This document shows, in pieces, positions 57,515 to 64,000 of a stretch of DNA of 64,000 bases. Source of the stretch: Poecilobothrus nobilitatus (Eukaryota > Arthropoda > Insecta > Diptera > Dolichopodidae); assembly GCA_947095535.1 (NCBI GenBank), contig OX352772.1, positions 215,316,222 to 215,380,221 of the forward strand. Direction: 5' to 3'. Each line of letters starts with the position of its first letter. Position 1 is the first letter of the stretch. A program made the translations under genes and the position numbers. The notes beneath the pieces were generated by a model. It had not been told where the DNA came from and did no database searches. It saw only the letters and a list, made by a program, of their open reading frames with translations.

Positions 57515-58130
57515 AAAGTGTAATAAGAATTTATGTAGAAAATTTTTTCTTAACTTTAGAGCACTATTAAATGCAACAATGTTGTAAAAATGTTGTAAAA
57601 ATGGTAATAGAAAAAATAAAAATAGAAAAATATTTACTAATAAAAATAAATAATTTAGGAATAGGTAAATAAAAAAATAATATTCTTTCATAAAAAAGTA
57701 TAATTAGAATTTATGTAAAAGATTTTTTCTTAACTTTAGAACACTGTTAAATGCAACAATGTTGCAAAAATGTTAATAGAAAAAATAAAAATAGAAAAAT
57801 ATTTACTAATAAAAATAAATAATTTAGGAATAGGTAAATAAAAAAATAATATTCTTTCATAAAAAAGTATAATTAGAATTTATGTAAAAGATTTTTTCTT
57901 AACTTTAGAACACTGTTAAATGCAACAATGTTGCAAAAATGTTAATAGAAAAAATAAAAATAGAAAAATATTTACTAATAAAAATAAATAATTTAGGAAT
58001 AGGTAAATAAAAAATAATATTCTTTCATAAAAAAGTATAATTGGAATTTATGTAGAAGAGTTTTCTTAAATTTAGAACACTGTTAAATGCAACAATGTTG
58101 CGAAAAATGTTATATAAAAAAATTATAGTT
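57501..58130. repeat. 168-179 bp tandem repeat after the integrase gene
   Basis: Nearly four copies starting 'ATATTCTTTCATAAAAA' at 57,501, 57,680, 57,849 and 58,017, each with 'TTAAATGCAACAATGTTGCAAAAATGTTAATAG'. The two middle copies are almost identical. The first copy begins within the last codons and stop of the integrase, so the unit arose from the gene's 3' end. The 'GCAACAATGTTGC' centre is a small palindrome. No coding sequence up to 58,334. Confidence 0.85.
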
Positions 58131-58334
58131 TTATTATTATCAATTAGAATTTATTACATTAATAAACAACTTACTTTACAACTTTTTGTTTTTAATTAGT
58201 TTTCTTAAGGATTTTGATTTCTAAACATTGATAATACAATTTTTTAGAAGAAAAATTTAGTATAAATAAAGTGGAATTTTTCAATTCAAAGACAGAGCTC
58301 AACATAATAATAATACAGAAAAAAGGAAGCAAAA

Positions 58335-58898
58335 ATGGAAAACACAGCAGAAATTTTCGCCTACGCTCAGCAAATAGAGCCAACACAGGAGTTAGCCCCA
58401 ATTAAACGGAAAAGAATAAGAACTCAACAGGAATCGCAGCCACTTCATCAACAACAACATCATCATCATCATCATCAACAACAACAACAACAACCACAAC
58501 AGCAACAACATCAACAATTTCAACAACAACAACAAGAAGAAATCATTCTTCTTCAAGAAGAAGAACCACCAACAAAAAAAAGCTTCAAAGAAGCTTTTAA
58601 TAACAAAAATGTGGAAACTAGAAAAAGTTTCCTAAAAACTAAAGATATGGAGCAAGATGCTCTATATCATATAATAAATGTTAAGCAAATAAAGACCATT
58701 TATGGTCTTAAGTGGGTCTTTGAGACCCGCAATTTAATTATATTTGTACCTCAAAAATATTCTGATATTTTTGAGAATTTAGATTTTGTAAAGGAAATAA
58801 AAGAAAAAGAACATTTTGTATATAAAGATAAAAATTTAAATTTAAATATTATAGATATATCTGAGTCGTTTGGTAAAATATATGCAAATTACCAATAA
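58335..58898 (+). CDS. Polinton Q/H-rich protein, possible DNA-binding
   Basis: 187 codons. Residues about 38-72 are a Gln/His tract from a CAA/CAT repeat, followed by an acidic patch. The C-terminal half has 'YHIINVKQIKTIYGLKWVFETRN..IFVPQKYSDIF', a pattern (Y-x-I..K..T-x-Y-G...F-V-P) shared with small proteins of other arthropod mobile elements and reminiscent of OB-fold single-strand DNA-binding proteins. The binding function is an inference. It is the last plus-strand gene before the convergent minus-strand block. Open, with no obvious lesion. Confidence 0.6.
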   Translation: MENTAEIFAYAQQIEPTQELAPIKRKRIRTQQESQPLHQQQHHHHHHQQQQQQPQQQQHQQFQQQQQEEIILLQEEEPPTKKSFKEAFNNKNVETRKSFLKTKDMEQDALYHIINVKQIKTIYGLKWVFETRNLIIFVPQKYSDIFENLDFVKEIKEKEHFVYKDKNLNLNIIDISESFGKIYANYQ

Positions 58899-59495
58899 AA
58901 GATGTAAATTGGTTTATAGTTATATAAGTTTTTATTATTCATAAATAAATATAAATTTCAAAAAAGGTATAAATTTCTTTTATTTAGTTGCTTTATTTTT
59001 CAGATTCATGTTTAAATGTACTTAATGTTAATATGACGTATATGTAGTTATAAAATGGATTTATTTAATTTTTTTCGTAAAAACACAGGTATTTCATAAA
59101 AGAGCCGAGAAAAATTACATCATACATTAAGTTTTTGAACTGGAATAAAAATCTCTACTTTTAACCTTGTAACATTCTTTTCTTTACAGATCTATATGAA
59201 TTTCTTTTACTATTTTAGATCTTGGCATGATTTTTAATGGGATATCAGTGATGAAGAAGGAGATCCAGATTATTTAGAAATTATACCAAATTTATAAAAT
59301 AACAAATTATACCTAATTTATAAATAATGAAATAAATAACAAATTATATAGTTACAAAATTGTTTTATTTAATATCTTTTTTTTTTTTGTAAAAATACAG
59401 GTATTTCATAAAAGAGTCGAGAAAAATTACATCGTATATTAAATTTTTGAACCGGAATATAAATCTCTTCTTTCAACTTTGCAACATTCTTTTCT
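58899..59495. repeat. Convergent intergenic region with a 310-bp-spaced duplication
   Basis: The stretch 'GTATTTCATAAAAGAG(C/T)CGAGAAAAATTACATC..' through 'CAACATTCTTTTCTT(T/C)ACAG(A/G)TCT' occurs at about 59,089-59,210 and 59,399-59,520. The right copy includes the 3' end and stop of the minus-strand gene at 59,496-59,897, so the left copy is an orphan duplicate of that gene end. The plus- and minus-strand gene blocks converge here, so both must terminate in this region. No distinct terminator is visible. Confidence 0.7.
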
Positions 59496-59897
59496 TCACA
59501 GGTCTTTATGTATTTTTTTAACATATTCCTTTACATTTGGCTCTGCAGTTTTATTATATGCAACTACTGCATGTAGGAAATCAATCAAACTGTAAAACTC
59601 GTCAGCTTCCTCTTTGTTAATGCTAAGATTCTGTCCTACTGTAGATTTTAATCCACTTTGTAAACATAACTTTGAATTTTTAATTGACTGCTTGGAAAAT
59701 TTTTTATGAAATAGGTCATAAAATTTACACCATTCATGATATTTTAAAATAATTGGTTTCATTCCAATCCAATGAAAAACACTTGCAACTTCAAAAAAAT
59801 CTGTGTCAAATCCGACAACTATTTTTAATGTGTGACTTCTGTTGAGAAAGTATGTATAACTCAGCAACAAATTAATGCTAGGACTTTGCTCTTCCAT
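59496..59897 (-). CDS. Polinton hypothetical protein
   Basis: 133 codons, last gene of the leftward block. Not confidently recognised. Visible features: 'VVGFDTDFFEVASVFHWIGMKP', 'ILKYHEWCKFYDLFHKKF' and a helical 'EEADEFYSLIDFLHAVVAYN'. The K-P-I-x-L-x-x-x-E-W pattern faintly recalls PC4-type transcription-cofactor domains seen in large DNA elements, but this is weak. The 3' end was duplicated downstream (see 58,899-59,495). It starts 26 bp after the protease stop, consistent with co-expression. Confidence 0.55.
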   Translation of the reverse strand: MEEQSPSINLLLSYTYFLNRSHTLKIVVGFDTDFFEVASVFHWIGMKPIILKYHEWCKFYDLFHKKFSKQSIKNSKLCLQSGLKSTVGQNLSINKEEADEFYSLIDFLHAVVAYNKTAEPNVKEYVKKIHKDL

Positions 59898-59923
59898 TAT
59901 TTTAATTACACTAAAGTTTATTA

Positions 59924-60418
59924 TTAAATGTTATATCTCTTAGGAAGACATGATTGAGAAATATTATAATTTTCAAATATATGGTGAAAAGTATTTATTA
60001 TATTTTTGTCATTTTCTATATGATTTTCTTTATTAAATTGTTTTAAAAAAGCGTTCATACTATAACCGCAACATCTATACCATGTATAAACACAACAATA
60101 TTGCCCACAAACATCTGAATAGTTACTTTGTAACTGTTTCTTATTAAAAATTATACATTGATTTTTTAAGTAACTTAAAATTTCTAATTTATCTGGTTTT
60201 CTACCAAACGAATCAAAATATTCAACACAGCCATTCTTTGGCTTAAAAATAGCTAACCAATGTGTTCCCGGATCTTTTGATTTACCAGTGTTTACAATTA
60301 AAAAAGTTTGTTTTTCAATTATTCTGGGGAGTTGATCCAGAGCAAAAACTCCTTTAAAAAATTTACGTGTGTGTTTGTTACATCTTAATACGTCACTTAT
60401 CTCTAGGGTATTCATCAA
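59924..60418 (-). CDS. pro: Polinton adenain-like cysteine protease
   Basis: 164 codons, close to adenovirus-type maturation proteases. Catalytic set readable: H53 in 'PGTHWLAIF', acidic residue in 'CVEYFDSFG' (E66 or D69), Q97 in 'LQSNYSDVCG' and C104 in 'DVCGQYC'. It would process capsid precursors during virion-like particle maturation. Its start overlaps the stop of the upstream gene by four bases (ATGA-type), so the two are probably translated from one transcript. No lesion is seen. Confidence 0.88.
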   Translation of the reverse strand: MMNTLEISDVLRCNKHTRKFFKGVFALDQLPRIIEKQTFLIVNTGKSKDPGTHWLAIFKPKNGCVEYFDSFGRKPDKLEILSYLKNQCIIFNKKQLQSNYSDVCGQYCCVYTWYRCCGYSMNAFLKQFNKENHIENDKNIINTFHHIFENYNISQSCLPKRYNI

Positions 60419-60747
60419 TCAAATTGATTCAATTCATATACTTTAGTTGTTTCTTTAATATAATTAGATAAAAACTCTTTTTTGATTTTTTTATTTGTTA
60501 TAATAACATCAAATTTTTCTAGTATTTGACCGAGCTCTTTATTTATTTTATCGTTGTACACAGTTCCAAAAGAGTAATTATCAAAATTATCATTTATAAA
60601 ATCCCTAGTTGGAAATTTATACTTCAGCTCTTTTACAAACTTTTTACAAGGTTCTTTAAAACCAACTATACAAATATCTTTCTCAAACAAGGTATTATTA
60701 TCATCACTACAAAATGTTACATCCAGAAGTGCACAAGACAGTGACAT
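60415..60747 (-). CDS. Polinton hypothetical protein upstream of the protease
   Basis: 110 codons, overlapping the protease start. It begins 'MSLSCALLDVTFCSDDNN' and has 'ICIVGFKEPCKKFVKEL', 'FGTVYNDKINKELGQIL' and 'DVIITNKKIKKEFL'. The arrangement recalls a small family common in arthropod mobile elements that I would compare with an RNase H-like/exonuclease fold (D at the end of a first strand, later G-x-x-K-K). I cannot assign a function. Position between protease and major capsid suggests a virion or assembly role. Confidence 0.6.
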   Translation of the reverse strand: MSLSCALLDVTFCSDDNNTLFEKDICIVGFKEPCKKFVKELKYKFPTRDFINDNFDNYSFGTVYNDKINKELGQILEKFDVIITNKKIKKEFLSNYIKETTKVYELNQFD

Positions 60748-60784
60748 TTTGTCAAATATTCAAATTTACTTTTATATATGCTAT

Positions 60785-62086
60785 TTATAGGTTTGAGAAT
60801 ATATTTCGGTTTTTATCAATTTGTAAACTTGCATCAAATTCTCCATAAACAATAGCAGTCAGTGTAGATGTAAGTGGTTTTGATAGTCTTGCCTCAATTC
60901 TAACTGTACCTTGATTTAGTAGACCTTGACACACTTCATTTCCTGCTGAATCTGGAGTTAAATCAAAAGCTAGAATGAAAAACCCATTACTAAACATGGT
61001 TTTTGTTATCTGATGACCTTTATCATTATGGTAAATTCCAGTTCCCGAAAAAAGTGTACTGTATGCTCTTGTACAGCAATTATTTTCATCTGAAAAACTG
61101 GTTTCAATTGCTGAATTAGGTATTTGAACACCATTTACGTTTAACACAAATTGTGAAATATCAAAATGTTTAAAATTGTATGGGTTTTTTGACCTTTTTC
61201 CAGAGTAACCTGTATTTTCTGTCATGCAAAAAATGATTGTGTTTGGCAACTGTCCAATAAAAACATTATCAAGTGATATTGATGAACTATTCTGTGGAAT
61301 GGTAAAAGTTTTTACCTCTACCCGTTTGTAATTGTATTTGGCATTAGTTTTTTCCAATACAGCATTATGTGCTAATAGCACACTAGGATTAATTGTTACA
61401 TGTCTCATAAATAAAGTGGCTTCTAAAATTTTTTGTTGAGATTCATCAGTATCATCTGCAAAGAGGTAAAAATCTGGTTTTTCTAATGTTAGGACAACTC
61501 GAACATCGACATTGTTTATGAGAAGTGTAGGTTGGTTAAACATATCTAAATGTAATTTTCCCATAAGTTCCACTACATTGCTATTTTGGTATAATTTGTG
61601 ACGTTCTTTTGAACCACTATTATCTGTTTTTGGTATATTTGGCTTATCTAGCATCCATCCACCACACTCCAAATGCGTTGTAGCGGCATCCGTACCATAA
61701 TTTAACAATGATTCAATATAAGCTCTGTAATGATAATTGCCATCTGATGGAGATATATTCTTTCCATTTAGTTGAACATTACATTGTTTTATTAATGAAT
61801 GTAACATATTATTAACCACACTTGGTTGTTGTATAGGTGTTCCATCAGTTTTTTTATCTTTATTCCATTGAGTTCCATCTTTTTTTAAAATTTGTACTTT
61901 TAATTTTAGATATGTCGAAGACAAGTCTCTATATGTATCACCGTGCCCTAGTGAAACAAATTCTATGACAGACGGATTATCTAAAGAAGCAATAGGGTTA
62001 TAGGAAACTTCTTCAGATCGTAAAATACTTGACTGAATAGGCTGTGTTTTAAAAATATCAAGCTCTGATTTCATACATTCAATCAT
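60785..62086 (-). CDS. mcp: Polinton major capsid protein (double jelly-roll)
   Basis: 433 codons, open. The N-terminal 'SELDIFKTQPIQSSILRSE' and 'PIASLDNPSVIEFVSLGHGD' followed by 'YRDLSSTYLKLKVQI' is the typical start of Polinton capsid proteins. 'DGNYHYRAYIESLLNYG', 'LHLDMFNQPTLLINNVDVRV' and 'YNYKRVEVKTFTIP' follow. By family knowledge it folds as two jelly rolls and forms hexon-like trimers of an icosahedral shell. It starts three bases after the stop of the 62,089-62,463 gene, indicating one transcription unit. Confidence 0.88.
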   Translation of the reverse strand: MIECMKSELDIFKTQPIQSSILRSEEVSYNPIASLDNPSVIEFVSLGHGDTYRDLSSTYLKLKVQILKKDGTQWNKDKKTDGTPIQQPSVVNNMLHSLIKQCNVQLNGKNISPSDGNYHYRAYIESLLNYGTDAATTHLECGGWMLDKPNIPKTDNSGSKERHKLYQNSNVVELMGKLHLDMFNQPTLLINNVDVRVVLTLEKPDFYLFADDTDESQQKILEATLFMRHVTINPSVLLAHNAVLEKTNAKYNYKRVEVKTFTIPQNSSSISLDNVFIGQLPNTIIFCMTENTGYSGKRSKNPYNFKHFDISQFVLNVNGVQIPNSAIETSFSDENNCCTRAYSTLFSGTGIYHNDKGHQITKTMFSNGFFILAFDLTPDSAGNEVCQGLLNQGTVRIEARLSKPLTSTLTAIVYGEFDASLQIDKNRNIFSNL

Positions 62087-62088
62087 AA

Positions 62089-62463
62089 TTATTCAAAAAT
62101 ATCTTTTTGTTTGTTTTTGTTATTAACTTTGCGTCGCTTCGACGTAAAATAATTTAAATTATTAATGAGAGGTCTTTTTATAGATTTTCTTCGTTTTCTT
62201 TTGCCTTGTCTATACATTTCATTGAGTTTCCGAACTGCACCTCGTCTTACATTTTTCATTATCTCTTTACTTCGATCTTGAACCACTTCTTTTACATTTG
62301 CCCCTGTGGCAATATCAGATAATGCATTAATACCAGAGTTAATAACCTCTTTTTTAAATATATTAGCTCCAGACGTAAATATTGGTTTTAAATATCTAAA
62401 AAGACCACCGAAAAAGCTCCCTAACCCTCGTCCCCTTTGGTAAGGTACAATTGAGTGTAACAA
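62089..62463 (-). CDS. Polinton small basic capsid-associated protein (pVI-like)
   Basis: 124 codons. The N-terminal 'GRGLGSFFGGLFRYLKP' is a glycine-rich amphipathic segment, followed by 'KEVINSGINALSDIATGAN' and 'VVQDRSKEIMKNVRRGA', then a strongly basic tail (KRKRRKSIKRP). This resembles the membrane-active and core proteins (pVI/pX-like) of adenovirus-related elements and is conserved next to the capsid gene in Polintons. A role in capsid assembly or entry is by analogy only. No lesion is seen. Confidence 0.72.
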   Translation of the reverse strand: MLHSIVPYQRGRGLGSFFGGLFRYLKPIFTSGANIFKKEVINSGINALSDIATGANVKEVVQDRSKEIMKNVRRGAVRKLNEMYRQGKRKRRKSIKRPLINNLNYFTSKRRKVNNKNKQKDIFE

Positions 62464-62573
62464 AGGACCAATATCCTCAAGACCTTTTCCTGATTGAACT
62501 AAATAATATTTGTAGTACTCTCTCCATAATGAATAAAATAAAATAATATATAGTTTTGTAAAATCGCTTTTAT
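62464..62573. other. Short spacer in the capsid gene block
   Basis: 110 bp between the penton-like gene and the pVI-like gene, T-rich on the plus strand. The pVI-like frame may originally have started earlier: 'GPLLHS' codons are open just upstream of the called ATG at 62,463, with stops beyond. Nothing else is visible. Confidence 0.4.
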
Positions 62574-63491
62574 TTATACTTTTTTAAAATGTAATACAAT
62601 TTTTGTTGGAATTGAACTATTGGAAAAGTTTATTTTGTATCCATATTTATCACATAAAAGTAATGAAATGTTATTAAATGATTTCTCCACATTGCAATAT
62701 TGAATATTACTGAATTCTTTTACAGTATCAGTGAAAGAATTTTGTATGTTAACAGATCTTAAACACCTTATATCTTTATCACCTAGTTTTTGCGGTTCAA
62801 TTATATCTGTGTATATAAAAAACATATCTGGTTTACTAATGGGAATCAATTGTACACTATCTATAAAAGTTTTGAAAGCTTCTATTACACGTGATTTATA
62901 TTTTTTAAAATCTGTAACTTTAAAAGATACTTGATTGAAACATGTTGTCAAAAGTCCTTCGAGGGTATAAGCGTAATTTGCTCTTATTTTTATATCTATT
63001 TTAGGCTTAGTAACACATATTGTGGTGTAACTTAAATTTTTAGGCATCTCCTCAGCTTTTATTGGTTGTGTATAATGAACTTCATCGTTTATAAAATTAA
63101 AAATTCCCCAAATCAACTGTCGTTCAACTTCTTTTCTTGTAAACCTATTAAGTGGGCGTATATTTTGAAATAGTGTTGGTAGTAGAAAAACTTTCCAGTC
63201 GCATATCATTTGTTTTTCTATGTATGGAATATATGATGTTCCAACCCCTATCATATCTTTCTGCATACCTTTAATAAATATTTGAGTACTTTTTTCCCAT
63301 TCTTCACCATACACATTTGGAACGAAATCATTAACATACATTTCTGAAATACCGACTTTCCACCTTGAATCACACATGTATTTATTCATTTTATTTGTAA
63401 AAGATGATAATGAATTTTCTGGATAATAGTTCATAGATGAATCACTGAGTAAAGTGGCATAAAATTCATCATTTACTTGTATGTTGTCCAT
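62574..63491 (-). CDS. penton: Polinton minor capsid (penton-like) protein
   Basis: 305 codons, open. It starts MDNIQVNDEFYATLLSDSSM and continues 'YYPENSLSSFTNKMNKYM' and 'SRWKVGISEMYVNDF', the recognisable N-terminus of the Polinton single jelly-roll vertex protein (F-Y-x-T-L..S-N-S..Y-x-P-x-N). Later 'CFNQVSFKV', 'DMFFIYTDIIEPQKLGD' and 'HFKKV' at the end. By analogy it occupies the five-fold vertices. Its start overlaps the end of the upstream gene by 19 bp. Confidence 0.82.
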   Translation of the reverse strand: MDNIQVNDEFYATLLSDSSMNYYPENSLSSFTNKMNKYMCDSRWKVGISEMYVNDFVPNVYGEEWEKSTQIFIKGMQKDMIGVGTSYIPYIEKQMICDWKVFLLPTLFQNIRPLNRFTRKEVERQLIWGIFNFINDEVHYTQPIKAEEMPKNLSYTTICVTKPKIDIKIRANYAYTLEGLLTTCFNQVSFKVTDFKKYKSRVIEAFKTFIDSVQLIPISKPDMFFIYTDIIEPQKLGDKDIRCLRSVNIQNSFTDTVKEFSNIQYCNVEKSFNNISLLLCDKYGYKINFSNSSIPTKIVLHFKKV

Positions 63492-63938
63492 GAGCTTGCG
63501 GATTTCTTCTTACGAATTGGAAAATTAAGTTCTGTTTGAGTATTACCTACTGCTGACCTTAAAACACGTCTTGATGAATTATTCAACTCTTTGCTATTTA
63601 TAGTTTTTTCTTTTTTCGTTGGTGGGCTTGGGCTATCTAAAGGAACAGTTATAATGTCCCCTGTCAGTTTCATCAGTTTCAAAAATTTGTACATTTTGAT
63701 TTCTAATTGATTTTCTTTTTCTAAGGCGTTCTCCAACTGAAGCAGCTGACAATGCTTTTGTTAAAACATTTTCCTGAATTTCATCATCAAATACTTCGTC
63801 ATCAGCTTCTTTTTCATATACTTCTTCTTCTTCAGGAACAACTTGTATTCCTACATTCTTATATTCAGGATAATGCGATTGAGCTGCCGCATCTATATAC
63901 ATTGGTTTTGCACGAGTTTGAGTACCTTTTGTTTCCAT
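63473..63938 (-). pseudogene. Polinton acidic/basic hypothetical protein, frameshifted
   Basis: Two overlapping frames. 63,633-63,938 starts METKGTQTRAKPMYIDAAAQ and has a glutamate-rich segment (PEEEEVYEKEADDEVFDDE) and a basic 'RLRKRKSIRN', then runs to a stop. 63,473-63,736 carries the remaining basic C-terminus ('SPSPPTKKEKTIN', 'SSRRVLRSAVGN', 'PIRKKKSAS') ending inside the penton gene start. The two parts look like one gene with a one-base shift at about 63,650. Function unknown; it could be a scaffold or DNA-binding protein given its charge and position. Confidence 0.55.
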
Positions 63939-64000
63939 AATTTTTATTTTCTCGTCTTTATTTCTAGGAAGTACTCTATTTTTGTTTCTTATTTTAAATA
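63939..64000. other. Window edge within the Polinton
   Basis: The last 62 bases precede the acidic-protein start codon on the minus strand. They are T-rich and hold no open frame. The next gene of the block, probably the packaging ATPase, would lie outside the window. Confidence 0.5.

Larger units (their letters stand above)
51155..64000. mobile_element. Polinton/Maverick (virus-like DNA transposon), left 12.8 kb
   Basis: Starts AGTAGATAGGTAGG, in keeping with the 5'-AG terminus of Polintons, immediately after a break in the duplicated segment. It encodes the diagnostic set: protein-primed family B polymerase, retroviral-type integrase with chromodomain, adenain-like protease, double jelly-roll major capsid protein and penton-like minor capsid protein. 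The packaging ATPase and right terminal repeat are not seen and should lie beyond 64,000, since Polintons are usually 15-20 kb. Integrase and most capsid-side genes read open; the polymerase and one right-hand gene are broken. Confidence 0.92.

Noticed and set aside
63752..63940. 62-codon plus-strand frame at the right edge
   Set aside because: Antisense shadow of the glutamate-rich Polinton protein (63,633-63,938).

Overview
The window looks like repeat-dense, AT-rich chromatin from a higher dipteran (Drosophila-like) genome. The evidence is entirely mobile DNA: short elements with a (TA)n / 'GATCAGGATCACC..GAGTCGAT' / (GTCC)n core like the dipteran mini-me repeats, an I-type LINE ending in TAA repeats, an errantivirus (gypsy-type) retrovirus-like element inserted at TATA, a BEL/Pao remnant, hAT-like and mariner remnants, and a Polinton/Maverick. 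I see no host single-copy gene, tRNA, rRNA or CRISPR array.

Layout. (1) 1-13,632 and about 40,697-51,154 are two direct copies of one segment (high identity by eye; the true left edge is off the window). It carries a Helentron-like element with 147-bp central repeats, a second GTCC/hairpin repeat, and a dead I-type LINE. In the left copy a 3-3.6 kb part is tandemly doubled (549-3,644 / 3,645-7,280). (2) 14,083-16,071 holds a non-LTR RT fragment and a transposase remnant, both minus strand. (3) 17,170-28,686 is a minus-strand errantivirus with two LTRs, a 4-bp TATA duplication, PBS, PPT, gag, pol and env, all broken. Two Helentron-like elements sit inside it, one splitting env and one in the leader. 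The errantivirus itself appears to lie inside a BEL/Pao element whose gag resumes at 28,947. (4) About 31,937-38,518 is a large inverted repeat: two arms of about 1.64 kb around a 1.7 kb spacer with a THAP-like fragment. Each arm carries its own later insertion with a perfect 8-bp target duplication. (5) 38,530-40,690 is a decayed transposase gene interrupted by a mariner deletion derivative. (6) 51,155 to the right edge is a Polinton inserted just past the second LINE copy. The first LINE copy preserves the empty site.

The Polinton is the most gene-rich part. On the plus strand are a protein-primed family B DNA polymerase (with an OTU-like N-terminal region; one frameshift and two nonsense codons), an intact chromodomain integrase, and a Q/H-rich protein. 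On the minus strand, reading inward from the right, are an acidic protein (frameshifted), a penton-like minor capsid protein, a small pVI-like basic protein, the double jelly-roll major capsid protein, a small unknown, an adenain-like cysteine protease, and another unknown. The packaging ATPase and right terminal repeat are not in the window and are expected beyond 64,000. The virion genes read open while the polymerase is broken.

Limits: all homology calls are by motif recognition from memory, and identities and element boundaries were judged by eye.
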